Origin: Bacteroidales bacterium UBA4284
GTDB lineage: Bacteria > Bacteroidota > Bacteroidia > Bacteroidales > UBA932
Direction of reading: 5' to 3'
DNA length: 29,677 bases
Assembly: GCA_002395925.1 (NCBI GenBank)
Contig: DGVM01000044.1
Location: 1 to 29,677, forward strand
Both the position numbers and the translations under genes were made by a program. The notes under the pieces were generated by a model. That model did no database searches, was not told the DNA's origin, and saw only the letters and a program-made list of their open reading frames with translations. Shown here one piece after another: positions 23,492 to 29,677 of the stretch (its first letter is position 1; every line of letters begins with the position of its first letter).

Positions 23492-24421
23492 TCAGTGGAG
23501 GGGGGACGGATAGACGCCCTTTGCGACCAGTTCTGCGAATTTGGCCACCACTCCGGGACGGTCTTCCTTGAAGGTCACTCCGAACCAGCGGGAAGGTGTG
23601 GACAGTACGTCGCATGCTCCGGTGCCCGCCTTGATCATGTTGTCCACCGCGAAGGGGATGTAGAACTCGGCCTTGAGCTCTCCGATATTCTTTTCCAGGA
23701 AAGACTCGAAAATCTTGGCGCTCTTGTCGAAGTAATCGGGGGTGAAGCACCACATGTTCATGGAACAGAGGTCTTTGGCGTTGATCTGTACGCGCTCGCC
23801 GGTGACTGAATTGTCGCCGCGCAGGATGCCGTCGGGCTCGATGAGGACGTTGTGATGTTCGACTACGGTGGTCAGGTGTCCCTGCGCGTCGTACTGGCAG
23901 ATGCCGCGCGATACTCCGCCGGACTCGCTGAGGGTATTGTCGATTTCGAATCCTACTATTGCATAGACGCCGGTGCTCTGTGCGTGCTTGCGGCACCAGT
24001 CGGCTGCGATAGCGAAGGAGTCGCGTCCGTAGAAGTCGTCGCCGTTGATGACTACGAAAGGTTCGTGGATGACGTCTTTTGCCATGAGTACCGCATGTGC
24101 AGTGCCCCAGGGTTTCTGACGTTCGGGGTTGAGGGTGAAGCGGGAGGGGATGCGGTCGAGCTCCTGGGTTACGAATTCGAATGCGAGAGGCTCGCCGTCG
24201 GGGCATTTCACGCCGCTGTATTTGGCCTTTACCGTTTCTTTGAACTGCTCAAGGAAGTATTCCCTGACAATGTAAACCACTTTGCCGAAGCCTGCGCGTA
24301 CGGCGTCGTAGATGGAATAGTCTATGATGGTTTCACCGGAGGGGCCCAGGCCATCCATCTGCTTGAGTCCGCCATAACGGCTGCCCATGCCGGCAGCAAG
24401 TACCAAAAGAGTAGGTTTCAT
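23492..24421 (-). CDS. Sugar-nucleotide nucleotidyltransferase family protein
   Basis: A 309-residue NTP-transferase-fold enzyme. The N-terminal LVLAAGMGSRYGGLKQMDGL resembles the nucleotide-binding loop (G-x-G-x-R) of sugar-1-phosphate nucleotidyltransferases, and VVINGDDFYGRD carries the Asp pair that binds metal and sugar nucleotide. KPWGTAHAVLMAKD is the usual central motif. The sequence does not match GalU, RfbA or GlmU closely enough to name the sugar; Bacteroidota have a distinct group annotated only as nucleotidyltransferase. First gene of a six-gene minus-strand operon with CPBP protease, lipoprotein, porin, MltF-like and permease genes. It has a -7 box 23 nt upstream. Confidence 0.85.
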   Translation of the reverse strand: MKPTLLVLAAGMGSRYGGLKQMDGLGPSGETIIDYSIYDAVRAGFGKVVYIVREYFLEQFKETVKAKYSGVKCPDGEPLAFEFVTQELDRIPSRFTLNPERQKPWGTAHAVLMAKDVIHEPFVVINGDDFYGRDSFAIAADWCRKHAQSTGVYAIVGFEIDNTLSESGGVSRGICQYDAQGHLTTVVEHHNVLIEPDGILRGDNSVTGERVQINAKDLCSMNMWCFTPDYFDKSAKIFESFLEKNIGELKAEFYIPFAVDNMIKAGTGACDVLSTPSRWFGVTFKEDRPGVVAKFAELVAKGVYPSPLH

Positions 24422-24444
24422 AAAATTTTAGTATTAATAATCCG

Positions 24445-24452
24445 CAAATTTA
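24445..24452 (-). promoter_or_regulatory. -7 promoter box of the envelope operon
   Basis: TAAATTTG on the minus strand, full match to TAnnTTTG, ending 23 nt before the nucleotidyltransferase ATG. The -33 position 20 nt upstream reads TTTT (three of four bases). Only 2 bp separate it from the opposite-strand box of ftsB. Confidence 0.6.
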
Positions 24453-24454
24453 AC

Positions 24455-24462
24455 TATTTTTG
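24455..24462 (+). promoter_or_regulatory. -7 promoter box of ftsB-tmk
   Basis: TATTTTTG, full match to TAnnTTTG, ending 5 nt before the ATG at 24468; transcription would start at or next to the start codon. The -33 region is poor. Confidence 0.5.
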
Positions 24463-24467
24463 TGATT

Positions 24468-24788
24468 ATGGGAAAATTTAAAGACATATGGGACCGCAGC
24501 AAAGACGGGAACAAGGGACCGCAGCGTTCCTTTGTCCGCTTTGCGATAGTGGTTACTGCAATATTCGTGCTGTTCCTGTTTGTAAAGAAGGACAGCGTGG
24601 TGAGATGGGTGCAGGCCGGGTTTACCCTCAGGCAGCAGGAACGCCGCATCGAGGCCCTCAAGCAAGACAACGCCCGCCTCGACGAGCAGATTCACCTGCT
24701 CTCCACTTCCCGCGATTCCCTGGAAAGATATGCCCGGGAGGAATTCGGCTTTGCCCAACCCGGCGACGACGTTTATATAGAAGAATAG
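24468..24788 (+). CDS. FtsB/DivIC family septum formation initiator
   Basis: A 106-residue bitopic cell-division protein. A short basic cytoplasmic tail, one membrane helix (about 23-40, FVRFAIVVTAIFVLFLFV) and a periplasmic coiled coil (about 50-92, LRQQERRIEALKQDNARLDE) are exactly the FtsB/DivIC layout; these proteins form a complex with FtsL and FtsQ at the septum. The ending REEFGFAQPGDDVYIEE resembles the conserved family tail (ARE..G...PGE.vY). A GTG six bases upstream is in frame, but the ATG is preferred. One base separates it from tmk. Confidence 0.88.
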   Translation: MGKFKDIWDRSKDGNKGPQRSFVRFAIVVTAIFVLFLFVKKDSVVRWVQAGFTLRQQERRIEALKQDNARLDEQIHLLSTSRDSLERYAREEFGFAQPGDDVYIEE

Positions 24789-24789
24789 C

Positions 24790-25464
24790 ATGCTGATAGT
24801 TATAGAAGGCCTGGACGGAGCCGGCAAGTCCACCCAGGTCAGACTTTTCCGGGAGTACCTTGCCGGCAAATGCTCCCGATTGGAATACATTCATTTCCCC
24901 CGTTACGACGCCCCCGTTTACGGAGGTCTGATCGGCAAGTTCCTGCGTGGAGGGTTCGGCCCCGTGGAATCGGTGCACCCCCAGCTCGTGGCCCTTCTGT
25001 TCGCCGAAGACAGGCACGATGCGGCGGCCTCAATCAAGAAGGTCCTGTCCGAGGGCGGCACTGTGCTGCTCGACCGCTATGTGTATTCCAACGTGGCCTA
25101 CCAGTGCGCCAAACTCGCTTCCGGCGACGATGCGGAGAACCTTCGCGAGTGGATACTCAACACCGAATACGGCAGTTTCGACCTTCCGCGTCCCGACCTG
25201 AACATCTTCCTCGACGTGCCCATAGGATTCGTGCAGGAAAGCCTTTCCCGTTCCCGCTCCGGGGCCGACAGGGGCTATCTGCACGGGGCGGCCGACATAC
25301 ACGAGGCCGACATCGAGCTCCAGAAGAGGGTACGCAGCATGTACCTGCGGCAGGCTTCTCTCGACCCGTCCTTCGTGGTTGTCGATTGCTCCGATGCCCA
25401 GGGGCACATGCTCCCTCCCTCCGATATTTTCGCAAAACTGTGTGCCGTATATGAAAGCCGTTAA
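24790..25464 (+). CDS. tmk: Thymidylate kinase
   Basis: A 224-residue P-loop kinase converting dTMP to dTDP. The P-loop is GLDGAGKST (residues 7-15). DRYVYSNVAYQ carries the conserved DR(Y/H) motif, the stretch LPRPDLNIFLDVP matches the family strand, and the lid region SRSRSGADRGY is rich in Arg as in enzymes with a basic LID. The ATG is one base after the ftsB stop. The C-terminus overlaps the next gene by 14 bp. Together with the dCMP deaminase at the left edge the window holds two steps of dTTP supply, though in separate operons. Confidence 0.94.
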   Translation: MLIVIEGLDGAGKSTQVRLFREYLAGKCSRLEYIHFPRYDAPVYGGLIGKFLRGGFGPVESVHPQLVALLFAEDRHDAAASIKKVLSEGGTVLLDRYVYSNVAYQCAKLASGDDAENLREWILNTEYGSFDLPRPDLNIFLDVPIGFVQESLSRSRSGADRGYLHGAADIHEADIELQKRVRSMYLRQASLDPSFVVVDCSDAQGHMLPPSDIFAKLCAVYESR

Positions 25465-26467
25465 ACGTATCAGCGCCTTCGTTATCGGACTGGTGCTTTT
25501 CTTCGCCGGTTTGCTCAAGCTCATGGACCCCGTGGGCGCGGGGCTTGTCGTGGAAGAATATTTCAAGTTCTTGCATCTCGGCTTCCTGATGCCGCTTTCC
25601 AAGGCGACAGGAGTCGGAATGGCGCTGCTGGAGACGCTGCTCGGCGCCGCTCTTCTTGCCGGAGTGTGGCCCCGGATTACGGGATACGTGTCGCTGGTCG
25701 TCCTCGGAGGCTTCACCCTGCTCACGCTGGTACTTTGGATCGTCAATCCCGCAATGGACTGCGGATGCTTCGGAGAGGCTGTGCATCTTACCCATTTTCA
25801 GAGCTTTGCCAAGAATGTCGTGCTCATGCTGCTGTGGCTGCTGGCCTTCGTTCCCATGCGGGCGGTGCGCAAACCCAAGGCTGTCAAGTATGTATCCTGG
25901 AGCATTGCCGCGGTGTCGGTAGGGGTCTTTACAGTTTTCGGACTGCTGAACATCCCGCCGCTCGATTTCATGGCTTTCAAACCCGGAGCGACCCTCATGC
26001 AGGCCCAGAGCATCCCTTCTCCCGATGCGCCCCTGCTCTCAATATGCTCGTCCGACGGTGAATATTGCGACGAACTTCTTGCCAGCGGCAACACGGTGGT
26101 TATATCGGCGTACGATTACGACCGTCTTTCTGACTCTGAGAGAGCGGAAATCGACGAATGGCGCTCACAGGTTCCTCCGCAGTTCAACGTATATCTTGTC
26201 GTCAGCGGGGCGGAGGCTCCGGCAGGGGCATATACCGCCGACCGCCGTACGCTCATGACCCTCAATCGTTCCAACGGAGGAGCGACGCTCCTGTCCGACG
26301 GTATGGTGGTAGGGAAGTGGGCGCGCCGCAGGCTCCCTTCTGCCGACAAGCTCTCGGAACTTTCGGCCCTCGACCCCACGGAGGCCATGATAAAGGCAAA
26401 CAACCCCCGCCGCCTTAAGCTGCAGGGGTTCCTGTTGTATGTTACGGCAGTGCTTCTGCTGTTGTAA
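25451..26467 (+). CDS. DoxX/MauE-type membrane protein (BT_3928-like)
   Basis: A 338-residue integral membrane protein. The N-terminal half has four membrane helices of the DoxX/MauE fold (about 8-25, 48-68, 75-97 and 120-140), with the cysteine-containing loop MDCGCFGEA typical of MauE-like proteins. A fifth helix (about 150-172) leads to an extracytoplasmic domain with a second Cys pair (ICSSDGEYCDELL), ending in a last hydrophobic segment (FLLYVTAVLLLL). Such proteins are found next to tmk in Bacteroidota and carry the family name BT_3928. A role in redox or disulfide chemistry is an inference from the cysteines. The open frame continues to 25379, but ATG 25451 starts the first helix. Its stop is 4 bp from the convergent sppA stop. 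Confidence 0.85.
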   Translation: MKAVKRISAFVIGLVLFFAGLLKLMDPVGAGLVVEEYFKFLHLGFLMPLSKATGVGMALLETLLGAALLAGVWPRITGYVSLVVLGGFTLLTLVLWIVNPAMDCGCFGEAVHLTHFQSFAKNVVLMLLWLLAFVPMRAVRKPKAVKYVSWSIAAVSVGVFTVFGLLNIPPLDFMAFKPGATLMQAQSIPSPDAPLLSICSSDGEYCDELLASGNTVVISAYDYDRLSDSERAEIDEWRSQVPPQFNVYLVVSGAEAPAGAYTADRRTLMTLNRSNGGATLLSDGMVVGKWARRRLPSADKLSELSALDPTEAMIKANNPRRLKLQGFLLYVTAVLLLL

Positions 26468-26471
26468 CTTA

Positions 26472-28205
26472 TTAGAATACAAACGAGACTTCGTAAGGCA
26501 GGCGGGCCTGGATGCCGGTCTTGGAAATCTGCTTGACGAGTCTCACTGCGTAATCTTCCTGCGGTCCGTTAAATGAGGACATCAGGAGTTCCATGGTTGT
26601 CTGCGGTGCGGGATAACCTTTTACGTTCCAGGAAGATACGTCTTCGTTTCCGGCGAGTGCCGCAGCATAGCCAATGGCGTCTTCCAGCGTGCCGATTTCA
26701 TCGACCAGCCCGAGGGTGAGTGCGTCGCTGCCCGTCCATACGCGGCCCTGGCCGATCTCATCGACCCTTTCTACGGGAAGGTCGCGTCCCTGGGACACAA
26801 TCTTTGTAAAGCGTTCGTAAACGTCTTCGATGGAGCGGTACATGTAGTCGAGCTCGGCGCTGTCGAAGGGACGCATCAGGCCGTACATGTCGCCGTGCTT
26901 GTTGGAAGAAATGCTTTCCACGCCGACTCCGAGAAGGTCTTTGGCAGTCTTGCTGAATTCCGGAATTGCGCCGAATACGCCGATGGAGCCGGTGAGTGTG
27001 AGCGCGTCGGAGTAAATCTTGTCGCAGTTGTTGGATATCCAATAGCCGCCCGATGCTGCATAGCTGCCATACGACGCGACGAGGGGCTTTTCTTCGCCGA
27101 GGCGGTCGAGTTCGGCCTTGATCTTTTCGCTTGCAAGCACGCTGCCGCCGGGGGAGTTGACGCGCAGAACCACCGCCTTCACGTTTTTGTCTTCGCGTAC
27201 CTTTTCTATGATGGAGGCGAAGCGGTCACCTGCCACATGGCGCTCAGCCTGCCCGTCAACTATTTCGCCGTCGGCATAGATGACCGCGATTTTGTTTTTG
27301 GCGGTGGAGGGGAGTATCTTCGCCAGGGTGTAGTCGGCGAAAGGTATCATCTTGACTTTCTTGAAGTCGTCGGTGACTGCCAGGGTTGCGAGCTGGTCCT
27401 CGAGGGCCTTGCGGTCGAGCAGCTGGTCCACGAGTCCGCATTCCACGAAGTCTGCGGGGAGGCAGAGTTTGAGGCCGTCGATGGCTTCGTTGAGCTTGTC
27501 TTTGCCTATGCCCCTGCTCTGTGCAATCTCGGAGGCGATATTGTCCCACATGGAATCTACCAGCACCTGATACTGCTCGCGGTTCTCGGGAGAGGCGCTG
27601 TTGCGTATATACATTTCGCCTGCGGATTTGTATTTGCCGTGGCGTATGAGCTGGAAATTGACTCCGAGTTTCTTGAGGAGGTCGCCGAGGAAAGTCAGCT
27701 GGATGCTGATTCCGTTGATCTGGGTCGTGGCGCCCGGGTGGGGAGTCATATAGACCTTGTCGGCCACCGACGCCAGGTAGTAGGAGCCGCTGGTAGGGGA
27801 TTCGATGTATGCCGCTATGGCCTTGCCGGAACGGGTGCGGAAGTTGGCGAGTGCCTTGCGCAGTTCGCTCAGCTGGGCGCTGCCGGTGGTGTTGCCGTCC
27901 GTCTTGAGGTAGATGAACTTGACGCCGGGATCGTCCGCCGCTGCGTTGATTGCCTGCACGGCGTCCCAGAGGCCTATGGACCTGATAATCTGGCCGCCGC
28001 TCTGCAGCAAGGCCATGGGGTCGTCGGGCACTGCCTGCTCGGTGATGACGATCTTCGACATATCTATTTTGAGGACGCCCTCGGAGGGGACGACAGGGGT
28101 GCTTTTTGAACCTCCTGCGATTCCTGCGATGACGGCAAAGAAAAGGACGTTTAGAAGAAGGATGCCGCAGATGACGGCAAGAACCATTTTCAGAAATTTT
28201 TTCAT
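26472..28205 (-). CDS. sppA: Signal peptide peptidase SppA, 67-kDa type
   Basis: A 577-residue inner-membrane serine protease degrading cleaved signal peptides. It has an N-terminal membrane anchor (about 7-30) and two ClpP-like S49 repeats. The dyad is split over the two halves as in the long form: general-base Lys193 in the N-terminal repeat ([11 protein letters not shown]) and nucleophile Ser385 in the C-terminal repeat ([10 protein letters not shown]). Other family marks are [13 protein letters not shown] and [10 protein letters not shown]. Full length for the Gram-negative type. A -7 box lies 18 nt upstream in the 43-bp region shared with hisS. Confidence 0.95.
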   Translation of the reverse strand: MKKFLKMVLAVICGILLLNVLFFAVIAGIAGGSKSTPVVPSEGVLKIDMSKIVITEQAVPDDPMALLQSGGQIIRSIGLWDAVQAINAAADDPGVKFIYLKTDGNTTGSAQLSELRKALANFRTRSGKAIAAYIESPTSGSYYLASVADKVYMTPHPGATTQINGISIQLTFLGDLLKKLGVNFQLIRHGKYKSAGEMYIRNSASPENREQYQVLVDSMWDNIASEIAQSRGIGKDKLNEAIDGLKLCLPADFVECGLVDQLLDRKALEDQLATLAVTDDFKKVKMIPFADYTLAKILPSTAKNKIAVIYADGEIVDGQAERHVAGDRFASIIEKVREDKNVKAVVLRVNSPGGSVLASEKIKAELDRLGEEKPLVASYGSYAASGGYWISNNCDKIYSDALTLTGSIGVFGAIPEFSKTAKDLLGVGVESISSNKHGDMYGLMRPFDSAELDYMYRSIEDVYERFTKIVSQGRDLPVERVDEIGQGRVWTGSDALTLGLVDEIGTLEDAIGYAAALAGNEDVSSWNVKGYPAPQTTMELLMSSFNGPQEDYAVRLVKQISKTGIQARLPYEVSFVF

Positions 28206-28223
28206 TTTCTACGCTAATTTGTG

Positions 28224-28231
28224 CAAAAGTA
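28224..28231 (-). promoter_or_regulatory. -7 promoter box of sppA
   Basis: TACTTTTG on the minus strand, full match to TAnnTTTG, ending 18 nt before the sppA ATG. No -33 TTTG at the usual distance. Two bases separate it from the hisS box. Confidence 0.5.
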
Positions 28232-28233
28232 AG

Positions 28234-28241
28234 TAAATTTG
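28234..28241 (+). promoter_or_regulatory. -7 promoter box of hisS
   Basis: TAAATTTG, full match to TAnnTTTG, ending 7 nt before the hisS ATG, so the predicted transcript has an extremely short leader. A TTTG at 28218-28221 is only 12 nt upstream and so not a standard -33 box. Confidence 0.5.
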
Positions 28242-28248
28242 CGAAATT

Positions 28249-29601
28249 ATGGCACAAAAACCTTCGATTCCCAAAGGGACGCGCGATTTCGGCCAGCAGC
28301 AGATGGCTTCGCGCAATTATATTTTCGATACCGTCCGTTCCGTTTTCCACAGCTTCGGATATGCCCAGATAGAGACTCCGGCGATGGAGAATCTCTCCAC
28401 GCTGCTCGGCAAGTACGGCGACGAGGGCGACAAACTCCTCTACCGTATCCTCAATTCCGGCGACGCATTCGACGGGGTGGACTTTGGCAAGCCGCTGGCG
28501 GCGCAGGTGTGCGAAAAGGGCCTGAGGTACGACCTTACGGTGCCGTTCGCCCGCTATGTCGTTCAGCATCAGAACGAAATATCATTCCCCTTCAAACGCT
28601 TCCAGATCCAGCCTGTTTGGCGGGCGGACCGTCCGCAGAAGGGTCGCTACCGCGAGTTCTACCAGTGTGACGTAGATGCCATCGGCTCCGATTCGCTCCT
28701 GTGCGAGCTGGAACTGGTGCAGATAGTGGCGGAGGTGTTCCGCCGGCTCGACGTGCGCGTCTGCATGAAAATCAACAACCGCAAGATACTTACCGGCCTG
28801 GCCGAGGTATGCGGCTTCCCCGACAAGGTGGTCGATATAACCGTTGCCATCGACAAACTGGAGAAGATTGGCCTCGATGCGGTTGAGGCCGAACTGCTCG
28901 ACAGGGGCCTGACGCCCGCTGCGATAGACATTCTTCGCCCCGTCCTGCTCCTGCAGGGGTCGTTCGAAGAGAAACTCTCGAAAATGCGCGAGGTCCTGGC
29001 CGGTTCGCCGGAAGGCATGCGTGGCCTCGATGAAATGGAGGAGCTATTCGGCCTGATTGCCGATGCGGGAGTCGCGCTGCAGTGCGAGATGGACCTCTCG
29101 CTTGCCCGCGGCCTCAATTATTACACCGGAGCCATCTTCGAAGTCAAAGCACTCGACTGGCAGATCGGTTCCATCTGCGGCGGCGGCCGTTACGACAATC
29201 TCACCGGCATCTTCGGTCTCCCGGGCATGTCAGGCGTGGGCGTCTCTTTCGGCGCAGACCGTATATACGACGTGCTCGAAGGACTCGGCAAGTTCCCAGG
29301 GTCCCTTTCGTCCGGCGCCGACCTGCTGTTTGCAAACATGGGACGGGCAGAGCTGGCGTACGTCTTGCCCCTGGCTACGGAGTTGCGCGCAGCCGGCATC
29401 TCGGCCGAAATATATCCGGAGAGCGTAAAGCTCAAGAAACAATTCGATTACTGCGACCGCAAGGGCATCCGTTTCCTCTCGATATGCGGAGAAAGCGAGG
29501 CTGCTGCCGGGCAGGTCCAGATCAAGAATCTTGGCACCGGAGAGCAGCGCAGTTTCGGCCGCCAGGACATCTGGGGCATCGTTTCCTTCATCAAAGCGTA
29601 A
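28249..29601 (+). CDS. hisS: Histidyl-tRNA synthetase
   Basis: A 450-residue class II synthetase charging tRNA-His. The N-terminal [11 protein letters not shown], then [13 protein letters not shown], motif 2 at [14 protein letters not shown], the histidine-binding [15 protein letters not shown] and [10 protein letters not shown] (HisA-type motifs) are all present, and a C-terminal anticodon-binding domain follows from about 355 ([19 protein letters not shown]). The presence of the catalytic core and anticodon domain separates it from the HisZ paralogue. It is monocistronic as far as visible and is followed within 50 bp by a tRNA gene with its own promoter. Confidence 0.97.
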   Translation: MAQKPSIPKGTRDFGQQQMASRNYIFDTVRSVFHSFGYAQIETPAMENLSTLLGKYGDEGDKLLYRILNSGDAFDGVDFGKPLAAQVCEKGLRYDLTVPFARYVVQHQNEISFPFKRFQIQPVWRADRPQKGRYREFYQCDVDAIGSDSLLCELELVQIVAEVFRRLDVRVCMKINNRKILTGLAEVCGFPDKVVDITVAIDKLEKIGLDAVEAELLDRGLTPAAIDILRPVLLLQGSFEEKLSKMREVLAGSPEGMRGLDEMEELFGLIADAGVALQCEMDLSLARGLNYYTGAIFEVKALDWQIGSICGGGRYDNLTGIFGLPGMSGVGVSFGADRIYDVLEGLGKFPGSLSSGADLLFANMGRAELAYVLPLATELRAAGISAEIYPESVKLKKQFDYCDRKGIRFLSICGESEAAAGQVQIKNLGTGEQRSFGRQDIWGIVSFIKA

Positions 29602-29607
29602 GAAAAA

Positions 29608-29639
29608 TTTGGCAAAACCAAAAATAGTTCTTACCTTTG
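29608..29639 (+). promoter_or_regulatory. Promoter of the tRNA gene
   Basis: TTTG (29608-29611), exactly 20 nt, then TACCTTTG (29632-29639): a full match to the Bacteroidota TTTG-N20-TAnnTTTG promoter. It ends 10 nt before the first base of the tRNA. Confidence 0.8.
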
Positions 29640-29649
29640 CAGTCCACAT

Positions 29650-29677
29650 CGCGGGGTAGAGCAGTTGGTAGCTCGTC
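29650..29677 (+). tRNA. tRNA gene, 5' part, probably initiator tRNA-fMet
   Basis: The first 28 nt of a tRNA cut by the window edge. Acceptor strand CGCGGGG, then U8 and A9, a D-stem GAGC/GCTC and D-loop AGTTGGTA fit the cloverleaf only if base 1 is the C at 29650. A 5' C at position 1 is the mark of bacterial initiator tRNA (unpaired C1-A72), and the stretch resembles tRNA-fMet of this phylum. The anticodon lies outside the window, so the identity is inferred. Confidence 0.75.

Noticed and set aside
24855..24870. A further REP-arm-like match (GTACCTTGCC) inside tmk
   Set aside because: It is a 10-base match in coding sequence without a partner arm or loop, explained by the residues EYLAGK.
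26895..28109. A 404-codon plus-strand frame opposite sppA
   Set aside because: sppA has complete catalytic motifs on the minus strand; the antisense frame has none.

Overview
The window reads as a chromosomal segment of a GC-rich member of the Bacteroidota, most likely Bacteroidales. The reasons are the gene content (paired ExbD with ExbB and an extra membrane protein, Porin_10-type porin, DUF4369 lipoprotein, BT_3928-type DoxX/MauE protein, DivIC/FtsB next to tmk), the near absence of Shine-Dalgarno sites, and repeated TAnnTTTG -7 promoter boxes, two of them with a TTTG -33 box exactly 20 nt upstream. Genus cannot be fixed from the sequence alone. Genes are densely packed, often with ATGA or TAATG overlaps.

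Layout. 1-2877 (+): the 3' part of a long-chain acyl-CoA synthetase, a dCMP deaminase and an S41 C-terminal processing protease, translationally coupled. 2960-4522: a mobile unit lying between two convergent genes. It is a Y1 (HUH) REP-associated tyrosine transposase plus a tightly coupled 117-residue partner of unknown function, flanked by two direct 110-bp copies of a two-hairpin repeat. 4543-7332 (-): asnS, udk and a coiled-coil TonB-like protein. 7401-9719 (-): exbB, a four-helix membrane protein, exbD, exbD, closed by a strong intrinsic terminator. 9801-12779 (-): dprA, tatD, ansA. 12827-14531 (-): a NUDIX hydrolase and queA.

14572-17077 (+): an SRPBCC protein, an RsmF-type rRNA cytosine methyltransferase and a secreted TPR protein. 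17078-24421 (-): a cell-envelope operon in the order nucleotidyltransferase, CPBP protease, DUF4369 lipoprotein, Porin_10 protein, MltF-like lytic transglycosylase, LolC/E-type permease. 24468-26467 (+): ftsB/divIC, tmk and a DoxX/MauE membrane protein. 26472-28205 (-): sppA. 28249-29601 (+): hisS. The window ends inside a tRNA gene, probably initiator tRNA-fMet, with an excellent promoter.

Most genes are housekeeping or envelope functions. The envelope theme is strong: the ExbB/ExbD motor and TonB-like protein would energise the outer membrane, while the porin, transglycosylase, Lol-like permease, CtpA-like protease and SppA act on envelope assembly and turnover. The accessory highlight is the REP/RAYT unit: its hairpin repeat encodes the last codons of its own transposase, it carries a co-translated partner gene, and it is driven by one of the best promoters in the window. 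A second item is a possible two-state RNA hairpin at the queA start codon.
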